Origin: Alphaproteobacteria bacterium HGW-Alphaproteobacteria-7
GTDB taxonomy: Bacteria; Pseudomonadota; Alphaproteobacteria; Sphingomonadales; Sphingomonadaceae
DNA length: 64,000 nt
NCBI GenBank assembly: GCA_002842735.1
Contig: PHEB01000004.1
Coordinates: 1-64,000, forward strand
Direction: 5' to 3'
A model generated the notes under the pieces. It had not been told where the DNA came from, made no database searches, and saw only the letters and a program-made list of their open reading frames with translations. Position 1 is the first letter of the stretch; every line of letters starts with the position of its first letter. Made by a program: the position numbers and the translations under genes. This document shows, piece by piece, positions 9,520 to 18,583 of the stretch.

Positions 9520-10383
9520 GTGGCCAATGCAATGGACGGCGCTGTCGTCACAATGGAACAGGTTGGCGGCCGGACGCTACGGGTTGCGGCATGGCGGCTG
9601 GATATGCCGTCGGATCATCTGCCGGTTCTGTTCTTCAACGGCATCGGCGCGAATATCGAAGCGGTCGCCCCGCTCGCCGCCGCCATGCCCGAACGCGGCT
9701 TCATCATGTTCGATATGCCGGGCACGGGCGAATCGCCCGATCCGCTGATCCCCTACAACCCCTTCACCATGAGCTGGACTGCCGCACAGCTGCTGGGGCG
9801 TTATGGTCTTGATCAGGTTGATGTGATGGGCGTTTCATGGGGCGGCGCGCTGGCGCAGCACTTTGCGCTCCAGCACCCCGGTCGCACCCGGCGGCTGACG
9901 CTGATTGCGACCACGCCGGGAATGCTGATGGTGCCGGGCAACCCCGCCGCCTTCACCAAAATGGCCGATCCGCGCCGCTATATTGATCCCGAATTCATGA
10001 ACGAACACTTCGCCACGCTGTATGGTGGGGTCGACAAAGACGGGGCGGAACACCAGAAAGACAGCCATATCGGCCGATTGAAGCCCCCTTCCCCGCGCGG
10101 GTACATGTATCAGCTGATGTGTATGCTCGGCTGGACCAGCCTGCCCGCCCTGCCCTTCATGTCCAAGGAAACGCTGATCATGATGGGCGAGGACGATCAG
10201 ATCGTGCCCGTCATCAACGGCAAGATTTTGAAAGCGATGATCCCCAAATCGCGGCTGGTGACATTCGCGGGCGGCGGGCATTTGTTCCTGCTGACCCACG
10301 CCGATGAAAGCGTCGCCGCGATCCGTGCATTCCTGAATGAACCTCACACGGAAAAGGAAGCGCGGCGGATGGCTGCGGCCTGA
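9520..10383 (+). CDS. phaZ: Intracellular poly(3-hydroxyalkanoate) depolymerase
   Basis: PhaZ releases hydroxyacids from stored PHA. The 287-aa alpha/beta hydrolase has the oxyanion segment FFNGIGAN, the nucleophile elbow GVSWGGALAQHFA, an acid residue in GEDDQIVPVI and the catalytic His in GGGHLFLLTHA. The order and wording of these motifs match the intracellular mcl-PHA depolymerases of pseudomonads. Translation starts at GTG 9 bases after AAAGGA; an ATG 12 bases later is an alternative. Lying directly behind phaC, it completes a synthesis/mobilisation pair. Confidence 0.88.
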   Translation: MANAMDGAVVTMEQVGGRTLRVAAWRLDMPSDHLPVLFFNGIGANIEAVAPLAAAMPERGFIMFDMPGTGESPDPLIPYNPFTMSWTAAQLLGRYGLDQVDVMGVSWGGALAQHFALQHPGRTRRLTLIATTPGMLMVPGNPAAFTKMADPRRYIDPEFMNEHFATLYGGVDKDGAEHQKDSHIGRLKPPSPRGYMYQLMCMLGWTSLPALPFMSKETLIMMGEDDQIVPVINGKILKAMIPKSRLVTFAGGGHLFLLTHADESVAAIRAFLNEPHTEKEARRMAAA

Positions 10384-10385
10384 CA

Positions 10386-10420
10386 CCAAAGGACGATGAG
10401 CCTCGCTCATCGCGCTTTGG
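10386..10420 (+). terminator. Strong hairpin after phaZ
   Basis: CCAAAG (10386-10391) pairs with CTTTGG (10415-10420), and inside it CGATGAGC (10394-10401) pairs exactly with GCTCATCG (10405-10412) around a 3-base loop. It begins 3 bases after the phaZ stop. There is no T-run behind it, so it may end transcription only with help, or may protect the phaCZ mRNA. Confidence 0.6.
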
Positions 10421-10521
10421 TTAAGCCCGTGCGGCGCTTGAGCATTTCCAGCGCGTGATGCGACAGCATCTTAGCGCGCTGGCATAAGCACCCCGCTGGA
10501 CAGCCAGCCCGCTTTGCGACA

Positions 10522-10548
10522 TTCTCCCGCGCAAACGGGAGAGAGAAT
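10522..10548 (+). promoter_or_regulatory. Hairpin holding the ribosome binding site
   Basis: TCTCCCG (10523-10529) can pair with CGGGAGA (10536-10542), which is also the Shine-Dalgarno sequence for the ATG at 10549. An almost identical arrangement precedes the nitroreductase gene (21501-21526). The pairing could mask the ribosome binding site. Confidence 0.45.
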
Positions 10549-12315
10549 ATGGCGCAGTTTGATCTGATCATCCGCGGCGGCACCATCGTTGATGGCACCG
10601 GAGCACCGGGCTTTGTCGGCGATGTAGCCGTGAAAGACGGGCTGATCGCCGCGGTCGGGCAGATCGCGGGCAGCGCCGATCAGGAAATCGACGCGACCGG
10701 CAAGGTCGTCACCCCCGGCTTTGTCGATATTCACACCCATTATGATGGGCAGGCGACCTGGGATCAGGAAATGGCCCCGTCAAGCTGGCACGGGGTGACA
10801 ACCGTGGTGATGGGCAATTGCGGGGTTGGCTTTGCCCCCGCCAAGCCCGATCGCCACGAATGGCTGATCAGCCTGATGGAGGGCGTTGAGGACATTCCCG
10901 GCACCGCGCTCGCCGAAGGGATGACGTGGGATTGGGAAACCTTCCCCGAATATCTCGATTCCTTGGAAAAGCTCCCCCGCACGGTCGATATCGGCACCCA
11001 TGTGCCCCACGGCGCGGTGCGCGGCTATGTGCTGGGGGAACGCGAACAGCCGGGTGCCGTTCCCACGGCCGACGACATTGCCGCCATGTCGGCGATTGTC
11101 GAAGAAGGCGTGCGCGCCGGTGCGCTCGGCTTTTCCACGTCGCGCACGGTGCTGCACAAATCGGTTGATGGCGAGCTTGTTCCCGGCACCACCGCCACGC
11201 CCGAAGAACTGATCGCGATCGGCAAGGCAATGGGCCGCGCCACCGCGGCAGGCGGCCACGCGGTGTTCGAAATGGCGAGCGACCTGAAACGCGAATGGAA
11301 CGAGTTCGAATGGATGGGCAAGCTCAGCCGCGAGGCCAAGATCCCCGTTACCTTCGCCGCGCTGCAATCGATCGCCAAGGAAATCCCGCTCAACGAACAA
11401 ATCGCACTGATGCGCGCTGAAAACGACAATGGTGCCAATATCGTCGCCCAGATCGCGCTGCGCGGTAACGGGATCATCATGGCGTGGCAGGGCACGGTGA
11501 ACCCCTTTGCCTTCCGCCCCAGTTGGCAGGAAATCAAGGAATTGCCGTGGGAAGCGCAGAAGGCAAAACTGCTCGATCCCGCGTTCAAGGCGCGGTTGCT
11601 GGCTGAACCGAATGATTACTCCGCCGCGCCGCAGGATATCCTTGGCGTGGTGATGGTCATCTCCCAAGGCTGGGCGCTGCAATATGAAATGGATCCCGAT
11701 TTCGATTACGAGCCGCAGGCCGATGCCAGCATCAATGCCCGCGCCGCTGCCGCCGGGGTCGATCCGCAGGAATATGCCTATGACCTCTTGTGCCGCGATG
11801 ACGGCAAGGGCTTTATTTACCTGCCAATCCTGAACTACGCCGATGGCAATCTTGATTTTCTGCACCCGCTTCAGCACGCCGATGACACGGTCAATTCGCT
11901 GTCCGATGGCGGCGCGCATTGCGGGACGATCTGCGATGCGGCCTCGCCCACCTTCATGCTCGAACATTGGGTGAAAAGCCGCAAGCGGGGGGCAAGGATC
12001 GGTCTGGAGCAGGCAATCAAGCGCCAATGCCGCGATACGGCGCTGCTTTACGGGCTGGAGGATCGCGGGGTGATCGCACCGGGCTATCTTGCCGATCTCA
12101 ACGTGATCGACATGGAGCGGTTGAAACTGGGCAAGCCGTGGCTGGCATTTGATCTGCCCGCTGGTGGAAAGCGGCTGCTGCAAAAGGCCGATGGCTATGT
12201 CTGCACCATCAAGAACGGCACGGTGACGTTCCGCGATGGCGCGTGGACGGGCGCGACCCCCGGCGGGTTGATCCGTGGGCCGCAGCAAGTGGAACTGGCC
12301 GAAGCGGCGGAGTGA
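10549..12315 (+). CDS. N-acyl-D-amino-acid deacylase family amidohydrolase
   Basis: A 588-aa metal-dependent hydrolase of the amidohydrolase superfamily, D-aminoacylase branch. It has the N-terminal beta-sandwich strand [11 protein letters not shown], the first metal-binding HxH in [12 protein letters not shown], the GNCGVGFAP turn typical of the branch, later metal-side residues ([15 protein letters not shown]) and the C-terminal [11 protein letters not shown] strand. The family removes acyl groups from N-acyl-D-amino acids or cleaves related cyclic amides; the real substrate cannot be read from the sequence. It is cytoplasmic (no signal peptide) and probably forms its own transcript. Confidence 0.87.
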   Translation: MAQFDLIIRGGTIVDGTGAPGFVGDVAVKDGLIAAVGQIAGSADQEIDATGKVVTPGFVDIHTHYDGQATWDQEMAPSSWHGVTTVVMGNCGVGFAPAKPDRHEWLISLMEGVEDIPGTALAEGMTWDWETFPEYLDSLEKLPRTVDIGTHVPHGAVRGYVLGEREQPGAVPTADDIAAMSAIVEEGVRAGALGFSTSRTVLHKSVDGELVPGTTATPEELIAIGKAMGRATAAGGHAVFEMASDLKREWNEFEWMGKLSREAKIPVTFAALQSIAKEIPLNEQIALMRAENDNGANIVAQIALRGNGIIMAWQGTVNPFAFRPSWQEIKELPWEAQKAKLLDPAFKARLLAEPNDYSAAPQDILGVVMVISQGWALQYEMDPDFDYEPQADASINARAAAAGVDPQEYAYDLLCRDDGKGFIYLPILNYADGNLDFLHPLQHADDTVNSLSDGGAHCGTICDAASPTFMLEHWVKSRKRGARIGLEQAIKRQCRDTALLYGLEDRGVIAPGYLADLNVIDMERLKLGKPWLAFDLPAGGKRLLQKADGYVCTIKNGTVTFRDGAWTGATPGGLIRGPQQVELAEAAE

Positions 12316-12327
12316 TCCGCCGTTAAC

Positions 12328-13410
12328 CTAAGGCTCGATCACGATCCCCTTGGCCGGGTCAACCTTGCCCGCCAACATTTCGAGGAACACGGCGCGCGCC
12401 GCTTCGAGGCCTTTGTGGCGCTCAATCGCAATAGTGCCTTCCGCTGCCGCGAGAAATTCGCGCCATGCCGATGCGACCAGCTTGCCGCCCTCCTCGGCCC
12501 CGTGTGCCTTGAAAAAGACAACCGCGTGATCGGGCGCGAAAAACAGCGCAGGCTTTGGCCCCGGCAACGGCGCGCCGCCGCCCAGAGTGGATCGGGCCTC
12601 AACATGGGTCGCGCCGACCAGCGCGGAATGGGCAAGGCTTTCGCCAAAGTGCCGGTGCAACCGCGCCAGCAAATCGGCATTGCCGGCAAAATCAACGCTG
12701 ACCGTGGCTGCACGCGGCAGGCTTTCAAGGTCATCATAGGCGACCACCTGATCGTAAAGCCCGCTCGCCGCGACAAATGCGACATTGCCGTTCGAGGTCA
12801 GGCCGATGCGCCGCACCCCCGGCGATAATTGCCGCGCCACGCTGGCCAACCCCATCGCGGTTTTGGACGACGCGCTGGTAACGACCAACTGCTCCGCCCC
12901 GAACCACCCTTGCGCCCGCAGGAAATATTCGATCAGGAACCCGGTGCGGAACAGTGGGCCAAAGATCATCCGCTCACCTTCGTGCGTCGGATCATGTTCG
13001 GGATCAACCGCAAGCCGCGTGTAGCTGTTGTAAACCGGGCTCATCGGCTGGCGATAATCGGTTGTGTCGAGAAAGCCGCCTGCGCTCACCCTGCCCGGCA
13101 ACACATCAAGGTGGCTGGCCATCGGCAGGTAGCCATAGACCCGCTCACCCACCGCAAAATCAGGATGGCGGCTTTCGATCACCCGCGCATGGCCCCACAT
13201 CGGGACAATGCCAAAGCCGTCCGGAGCCGGGAAGAAATCCCAGTATTTGAACCCGTCACCCACCACCGCATAGGTGATGTTGTTGGCAGTGACCGAGAAA
13301 CTTTCGACCGCCAACCGCACCGCGCCTTCAGCAAGGGGTGCGAAGGGCAGTTCAGCCAACACGGCCTCGCTCAGCGCGGATTTGCGGACGTGGACTTGGG
13401 TGGTGGTCAT
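12328..13410 (-). CDS. DUF2855 family protein
   Basis: A 360-aa protein that I assign to the DUF2855 family from its central text (SVTANNITYAVVGDGFKYWDF, WGHARVIES, ERVYGYLPMASHL). The fold resembles zinc-independent MDR-type oxidoreductases: a GroES-like first half and a Rossmann-like second half (ASSKTAMGLA, RRIGLTSNGN). No experimentally known activity comes to mind. The start at 13410 is well supported by GAGGAGGAAACC just upstream; the frame stays open 29 codons further but without a better site. It converges on the amidohydrolase gene with 12 bases between their stops. Confidence 0.85.
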   Translation of the reverse strand: MTTTQVHVRKSALSEAVLAELPFAPLAEGAVRLAVESFSVTANNITYAVVGDGFKYWDFFPAPDGFGIVPMWGHARVIESRHPDFAVGERVYGYLPMASHLDVLPGRVSAGGFLDTTDYRQPMSPVYNSYTRLAVDPEHDPTHEGERMIFGPLFRTGFLIEYFLRAQGWFGAEQLVVTSASSKTAMGLASVARQLSPGVRRIGLTSNGNVAFVAASGLYDQVVAYDDLESLPRAATVSVDFAGNADLLARLHRHFGESLAHSALVGATHVEARSTLGGGAPLPGPKPALFFAPDHAVVFFKAHGAEEGGKLVASAWREFLAAAEGTIAIERHKGLEAARAVFLEMLAGKVDPAKGIVIEP

Positions 13411-13643
13411 AGGTTTCCTCCTCGGCCCAGCCTGCATTTTATTGTTCGGAATTACAAATGTCGCGGCTTGCCGATGGTTGAAACCCGCCAACCCCAATGC
13501 TGCATTGATGGGAGGTAATGGATTGCCGCATCCCCCGGATCAAGCCCGGTGGCTTCGCAATGGCGATGGTTCGTTATCCCGGCGCAGGGTGGGATTGGGG
13601 AGGCTGAGCGCAAAGTCAGAATTCATGGCGCCATCCGCCTGAG

Positions 13644-13663
13644 ATCCCAGCTTTCGCTGGGAT
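13644..13663. repeat. Perfect palindrome, possible terminator/REP unit
   Basis: ATCCCAGC TTTC GCTGGGAT is a perfect 8-bp stem with a 4-base loop, 17 bases past the stop of the response-regulator gene (minus strand). Sequences of this kind are dispersed in sphingomonad genomes. The rest of the gene-free stretch 13411-13680 shows no further signal. Confidence 0.55.
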
Positions 13664-13680
13664 GACGTGGGAAGGTAAAT

Positions 13681-14301
13681 CTACCCCCGCGCCAGCTTTT
13701 CAAGCTTGGCCTTCAGCGCGGCCTCGTCGAACGGTTTGACGATATAATCGTCTGCCCCTGCGGCGATGCCGTCATGAATGTCCTTGGCCTCACCGTTCGA
13801 TGTGCAGAACACTACCACCGGTTCCTTTGGCGTGGGGATGGCGCGGAGTTTCTCCACGAACTCGATCCCGTCCATTTCCGGCATATTCCAATCGGTCAGC
13901 ACCAGATCGGGCATGGATTTCTTGCAGCGGGCGAGCGCTTCTTCGCCGTTCTCCGCCTCGATCGGAACATAGCCGAGGCTGAGCGCGATTTTCGAGGACA
14001 CCTTGCGAATCACGCGGCTGTCATCGACGATCAGGCAGGTTTTGGCCGTTGCGGCTGGCGCGGCGGAATCCGCATAGCGATCGCGCATCGCCTTGGCCGC
14101 AGCCACAATTGAATCCGTGTCGTCCGCGCCCGCCATCGGCGCAGCGGGTGCGCGGGATTGCATTTCGTCATGTTGCGCGGCGACCGGGGCGGCTTCCCGC
14201 GCGGCCTCACCCTGTGCCAGCTTTTCTGCCAGCGTCTTGCCTTCGATGCCGGTGCGGCGGTTGGGGCCGGAATTGCGCTTGATCAGGTTTTGCACGTTCA
14301 T
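13681..14301 (-). CDS. CheY-like response regulator with long disordered N-terminus
   Basis: A 206-aa protein. Residues about 1-85 are Ala/Pro-rich and probably unstructured. Residues about 87-205 form a receiver domain: acidic pair in CLIVDDS, phosphoacceptor Asp in LVLTDWNMPEMDG, Thr/Ser switch in VVFCTS and Lys in YIVKPFD. There is no output domain, so it should act by protein contact, as CheY or DivK does. Its ATG overlaps the stop of the small upstream gene by 4 bases (ATGA), implying coupled translation. No histidine kinase lies nearby. Confidence 0.9.
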   Translation of the reverse strand: MNVQNLIKRNSGPNRRTGIEGKTLAEKLAQGEAAREAAPVAAQHDEMQSRAPAAPMAGADDTDSIVAAAKAMRDRYADSAAPAATAKTCLIVDDSRVIRKVSSKIALSLGYVPIEAENGEEALARCKKSMPDLVLTDWNMPEMDGIEFVEKLRAIPTPKEPVVVFCTSNGEAKDIHDGIAAGADDYIVKPFDEAALKAKLEKLARG

Positions 14302-14600
14302 CGCCCCCCGCCCAACGTCGCGAACCCGGCTTCATGGCCACGCGCGGCGAAATCATCGGAGTAGGGATCTTCTTCGTCGAGCGTGCCGACGCCTTCGCCC
14401 GGGGTCATGCGGATATGCAGGTAGGGCATCCAGACATCGCCGAACTCGGCTTTCTGATACCACACGTCGAGCACATCGTAGCTCGCCCACATTCCGTCGG
14501 GCGCGCGCAGGCGGATGCCCTCACCGATACGCGGCACCGCAGCAAAGCGGATGCGATCCTGCGTCTGGTGGGTTTCGTTCTGGACTTCGATTTCTATCAC
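14298..14600 (-). CDS. Conserved-looking hypothetical protein, 100 aa
   Basis: I do not recognise the family. The protein is soluble, acidic and aromatic-rich in the middle (GMWASYDVLDVWYQK, GDVWMPYLHIR), looking like a small beta-rich domain, with a Gly/Asp-rich tail. It shares an ATGA overlap with the CheY-like gene downstream, so the two are probably made together and may interact. It is transcribed away from topA, which ends 98 bases further left in the opposite direction of the gene start. Confidence 0.7.
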   Translation of the reverse strand: MIEIEVQNETHQTQDRIRFAAVPRIGEGIRLRAPDGMWASYDVLDVWYQKAEFGDVWMPYLHIRMTPGEGVGTLDEEDPYSDDFAARGHEAGFATLGGGR

Positions 14601-14696
14601 GGTGCGGTCCCTGATCCTGGGACTCGGTGATAGGTCGCAAAGCTTTATGATTTACCAACGCGGCGCGAAAGGTAGTGATGGCCGCCCGCGCCCGCA

Positions 14697-17297
14697 TCAA
14701 TCCGTCGCTGGAGCCGCTTTCTTTTTGGCCGGGGCTTTCTTTTTTGCAGGCTTTTTTGCAGGCGTTTTCTTCGCGGCGGGCTTTTTGGCGGCAGCCTTTT
14801 TCGGGGCGGCTTTTTTCCGGCCCTTTTTGGCTGGCGGCCCCTTGGCGATGCGCGCGTCGATCAGCGCGATGGCGGCGTCAATCGTCACATCTTCGGGCTT
14901 GGTGTCTTTGGGGATCGTGGCGTTCGTGGTGCCATCGGTGACATAGGGGCCATAGCGACCCGGCATCACCTTGATCTCGCCCCCACTAGTGGGATGCGCG
15001 CCAAGCGTGGCGATCGGCTCTGCCGCTGCACGGGTGCCTGCGCCCCGGTTGGCGGCCTGCGCCAACAGATCGACCGCGCGGTTCATGCCGACTTCGAACA
15101 CCTCGCGGGTATTGGTCAGCTTCCCATATTTGCCATCGTGGCGAAGATATGGCCCGTAACGCCCGATATTCGCTTCGATTTCCTTGCCGGTGTCAGGGTG
15201 CGCGCCGACAATGCGCGGCAGGTCGAGCAGTTTGACCGCCCAATCGAGATCGAAATCGTCCAAGTCCTTGGGAATGCTCGCGCGCTTGGCGTCCTTTCCA
15301 TCGCCCATCTGCACGTAAGGGCCGAAGCGTCCGGTCTTGCGGTGAATATCTTCACCGGTTTCGGGGTGCTGGCCCATCACGCCATCATCCGCGCCGCCCT
15401 CACCTTCCCCGCCCGGTTGGGCAAAGCGGCGGGTGAATTTGCATTCGGGATAATTCACACAGGCCACAAACGCGCCGAACTTGCCACCGCGCAAGGACAG
15501 GCGCCCATTTTCGCGGCCTTCGCTGGCGCAGAGCGGGCAAGCGCGCGGATCGGCCCCGTCTTCACGCGGGGGGAACAGGAAATCGGAGAGGTATTCGTCC
15601 AGCGCCTCGGTCACTTCCGAGGGCAGCTTGTCCATCACCTCGTCGGCCTTGGGCTTGAAGTCCTTCCAGAACCGCGCGAGCACCGCCTTGTAATCCTCGC
15701 GCCCGTCGGAAACGATATCGAGTTCATCCTCCATCCCGGCGGTGAAATCATAGGCGACATAGGTGGGAAAAAACCGTTCGAGAAAGGCGGTCAGCAACCG
15801 GCCCGATTCCTCCGCGAAGAAGCGGCTTTTCTCCATCCGCACATAGGCCCGGTCACGCAGGGTCTGGATGGTCGAGGCATAGGTGGATGGCCGCCCGATG
15901 CCGAGTTCCTCCAGCCGCTTGACCAGCGATGCTTCGGAAAAGCGCGGCGGCGGCTGGGTGAAATGCTGGGTCGCATCGACGGCGCGTTTGGCCGGGCAAT
16001 CACCCGCTTTCATCACGGGCAGCAGGCCGCTTTCATCGTCCTCTGAATCGTCAAAGCCTTCCTGATAGACCGCGAGAAAGCCGGGGAAGCGGATCACCTG
16101 TCCGGTGGCGCGCAACTCGTGGCTCCCGGTGGCATCACGCAGGGTGACGGTGGTGCGTTCCAACTGCGCGGTCGCCATCTGGCTCGCCATCGCGCGTTTG
16201 AAGATCAGGTCATACAGCTTGCCCTCGTCACCGCTCGCCGCGCGTTCGCGGGTGAAATCGGTCGGGCGAATCGCCTCGTGCGCTTCCTGCGCGTTCTTGG
16301 CCTTGGTGCTGTAAAAGCGCGGCTTTTCCGGGCGATAATCCTCGCTGAAACGCGCGGCGATGGCATCGCGCGCGGCCATAATCGCGCCCATATCCATCTG
16401 CACGCCGTCGGTGCGCATATAGGTGATCGCGCCCGCTTCATACAGCGATTGCGCCAGCCGCATGGTGTGCTGCGCCGAGAAACCCAGCTTGCGCGCAGCC
16501 TCCTGTTGCAGGGTCGAGGTGGTGAACGGCGGCGCGGGGTTGCGTTTGAGCGGCTTGGTTTCGACGGCTTCGACGGTGAAGCGCCCGGCTTCGACAGCGG
16601 CCTTGGCTTCCATGGCAATGCCCTGCGCACCAAGGCTAAGCTTTTCCAGCTTCTCGCCCCGGAACTTTACCAGCCGCGCATCAAACTCGGTGCCATCGTG
16701 CTGCATCCGCGCGACGACGCTCCAGTATTCGTCCGCACGAAACGCCTCGATCTCGCGCTCACGCTCGACGATCAGGCGCAGCGCGACCGATTGCACACGG
16801 CCCGCGCTTTTCGCGCCGGGCAGCTTGCGCCACAGCACCGGCGAGAGGGTGAAACCGAACAGGTAATCCAATGCGCGGCGGGCGAGATAGGCGTCGATCA
16901 ACGGCTGATCGAGCTCACGCGGTTTCGCCATCGCTTCGGTCACAGCGGTTTTGGTGATCGCGTTGAAGGTGACGCGGTCGACCAGCGAAGGCACGCTTTT
17001 GCGCTTCTTCAGCAGTTCCAGCACGTGCCAGCTGATCGCTTCGCCTTCGCGGTCAGGGTCAGTCGCCAGCACAAGGCGGCTCGCGCCCTTGGCCGCATCT
17101 GCAATCTCTTTGAAGCGGCTCTGCTTGTCGCGGTAAAGTTCCCACTCCATCGCGAAATCGGCGTCGGGATTTACGCTGCCATCCTTGGGCGGCAGATCGC
17201 GGACGTGGCCGTAGGAGGCGAGAACCTTGAAGTCCTTGCCCAGATATTTCTCGATAGTCTTGGCCTTGGCGGGCGATTCAACGATGACAAGCTGCAT
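14697..17297 (-). CDS. topA: DNA topoisomerase I
   Basis: Type IA topoisomerase that relaxes negative supercoils. The 866-aa protein starts at MQLVIVESPAKAKTIEKYLG (Toprim) and carries the acidic DPDREGEA motif and the active-site Tyr in GAITYMRTD. One Cys-rich zinc-ribbon-like unit (CPLC ... CVNYPEC) follows, then three C-terminal GRFGPYV/GRYGPYL-type repeats. The last 45 residues are a Lys/Ala/Pro-rich, histone H1-like tail. I placed the start at ATG 17297; the frame is open for 22 more codons but they look unlike protein. It is followed on the same strand by nothing close, and dprA lies 87 bases upstream. Confidence 0.96.
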   Translation of the reverse strand: MQLVIVESPAKAKTIEKYLGKDFKVLASYGHVRDLPPKDGSVNPDADFAMEWELYRDKQSRFKEIADAAKGASRLVLATDPDREGEAISWHVLELLKKRKSVPSLVDRVTFNAITKTAVTEAMAKPRELDQPLIDAYLARRALDYLFGFTLSPVLWRKLPGAKSAGRVQSVALRLIVEREREIEAFRADEYWSVVARMQHDGTEFDARLVKFRGEKLEKLSLGAQGIAMEAKAAVEAGRFTVEAVETKPLKRNPAPPFTTSTLQQEAARKLGFSAQHTMRLAQSLYEAGAITYMRTDGVQMDMGAIMAARDAIAARFSEDYRPEKPRFYSTKAKNAQEAHEAIRPTDFTRERAASGDEGKLYDLIFKRAMASQMATAQLERTTVTLRDATGSHELRATGQVIRFPGFLAVYQEGFDDSEDDESGLLPVMKAGDCPAKRAVDATQHFTQPPPRFSEASLVKRLEELGIGRPSTYASTIQTLRDRAYVRMEKSRFFAEESGRLLTAFLERFFPTYVAYDFTAGMEDELDIVSDGREDYKAVLARFWKDFKPKADEVMDKLPSEVTEALDEYLSDFLFPPREDGADPRACPLCASEGRENGRLSLRGGKFGAFVACVNYPECKFTRRFAQPGGEGEGGADDGVMGQHPETGEDIHRKTGRFGPYVQMGDGKDAKRASIPKDLDDFDLDWAVKLLDLPRIVGAHPDTGKEIEANIGRYGPYLRHDGKYGKLTNTREVFEVGMNRAVDLLAQAANRGAGTRAAAEPIATLGAHPTSGGEIKVMPGRYGPYVTDGTTNATIPKDTKPEDVTIDAAIALIDARIAKGPPAKKGRKKAAPKKAAAKKPAAKKTPAKKPAKKKAPAKKKAAPATD

Positions 17298-17384
17298 GAT
17301 AGTGCCGAGGTGTCCCTTACGTGTGTACGCGCGAGGGTGGAGCGCGGCCTCATACGGCGTCAAGCGGGTTGTGCAAGGGGGAGC

Positions 17385-18506
17385 TTACCCCGCCCGCCGC
17401 ACCAACCCGCCCGCTTCGCGCGCCAGATCGCCCGTCAGTTCGAGTTCGAGCAGCGCCATGTGCACCGCCGCCGCGCCGGTGCCCGATTGGCGGATCAGCT
17501 CGTCAACGCTGACCGGCGCGTTGGAAAGCAGCGCGGCGATGGCGTCGGTGCTGGCCGCATCCCACGCGGCCTCAGCCAGTTCGGCATAGTCGAAATCCGC
17601 CGCCCCCTCGCTTACCCGAAAGCGGGATCGCGGTGCGCCGGTGAAACTTTGGAGGAGTTCCACCACCTCATCGGGCGTCTGCACCAGCACTGCACCTTCG
17701 CGGATCAGCTGATTGCACCCCAGCGCGCGCGCATCGAGCGGTGAGCCGGGGATCGCCATCACCTCGCGCCCCGCCTCGCCCGCCAGCCGCGCGGTGATGA
17801 GGCTGCCCGATTGCGGCGCGGCCTCGATCACCAGCGTGCCGGACGCGAGGCCTGCGATGATGCGGTTGCGCGAAGGGAAATGCCGCCCGCGTGGCTCGGT
17901 GCCGGGGGGTTGTTCGGCGATCAGCAGCGCCTCTGCCGCGATGCGTTCCTGCAAGGCTTGATGCTGCGGCGGATAGGCAATGTCGATCCCGCTGGCGATC
18001 ACCCCGATGGTGGCGCGGCTGTGGTGGCCCAGCGCGCCTTCGTGCGCCGCGCCGTCGATTCCGCGAGCAAGGCCGGAGACGACGGTGAAACCCGCCTCCG
18101 CCAAGGCCGCGCCGAAATCGCGCGCCAGCTTCACCGCCGCCGCGCTGGCATTGCGCGCGCCCACCAACGCAACGCAAGGTTCTGAGGCGAGCGCCAGCTT
18201 GCCCCGGCAGGTGAGGATCGGCGGAGCAGAATCGAGTTCGGCCAGCAACGCGGGATAATCGCTCTGATCGTGGAACAGGTAACGCGCACCCGCCTTGCGC
18301 ACCGCCGCCACCTCACGCTCAATGCTGTCGGCAGGTGCAGGGCGATACGGCCCGCGCGCCCTGCTGGCGAGATCGGGTAAAGCATCCAGCGCGGCTGCCG
18401 CTGTGCCGAACCGCGCGATCAATTGGCGATAGCTGACCGGGCCAATGTTGGGCGAACGCAGCAGGCGAATCCGCGCGAAGGCTTCGGCTTGGGTCAATTC
18501 AACCAT
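17385..18506 (-). CDS. dprA: DNA processing protein DprA
   Basis: DprA binds incoming single-stranded DNA and loads RecA during natural transformation. The 373-aa protein has an N-terminal helix-hairpin/SAM-like part (LLRSPNIGPVSYRQLI), the Rossmann core (ALVGARNAS, VVSGLARGIDGAAHEGAL, SGSLITARLAGEAGREV) and a C-terminal winged-helix domain (DAIAALLSNAPVSVDELI). The start is the ATG of MVELTQ. A further 37 in-frame codons upstream read through the inverted repeat at 18512-18583 and are not likely protein. It is the middle gene of the same-strand run plsY-dprA-topA. Confidence 0.94.
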   Translation of the reverse strand: MVELTQAEAFARIRLLRSPNIGPVSYRQLIARFGTAAAALDALPDLASRARGPYRPAPADSIEREVAAVRKAGARYLFHDQSDYPALLAELDSAPPILTCRGKLALASEPCVALVGARNASAAAVKLARDFGAALAEAGFTVVSGLARGIDGAAHEGALGHHSRATIGVIASGIDIAYPPQHQALQERIAAEALLIAEQPPGTEPRGRHFPSRNRIIAGLASGTLVIEAAPQSGSLITARLAGEAGREVMAIPGSPLDARALGCNQLIREGAVLVQTPDEVVELLQSFTGAPRSRFRVSEGAADFDYAELAEAAWDAASTDAIAALLSNAPVSVDELIRQSGTGAAAVHMALLELELTGDLAREAGGLVRRAG

Positions 18507-18511
18507 CTGCG

Positions 18512-18583
18512 ATTCCTCGCGTAGGCGGGGACCTCCTTCGAGTTCACGCAAGGTTGCAGGAGGTTCCCGCCTTCGCGGGAATT
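18512..18583. repeat. Long inverted repeat between plsY and dprA
   Basis: GGCGGGGACCTCCT (18524-18537) is matched by AGGAGGTTCCCGCC (18558-18571), and the pairing extends outward to about 25-bp imperfect arms, with a 20-base loop. It ends at the plsY stop codon and fills most of the gap to dprA. It may be a second dispersed repeat family or an intercistronic RNA hairpin. Confidence 0.65.

Noticed and set aside
8139..9551. A 470-codon minus-strand frame over phaC
   Set aside because: Shadow of phaC; the plus strand has the synthase motifs.
10780..12288. A 502-codon minus-strand frame over the amidohydrolase
   Set aside because: Shadow of the amidohydrolase, whose HxH and other metal-site motifs are on the plus strand.
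16119..17744. A 541-codon plus-strand frame over topA and dprA
   Set aside because: It spans two real minus-strand genes and has an Arg/Gly/His-rich composition typical of antisense frames in GC-rich DNA.
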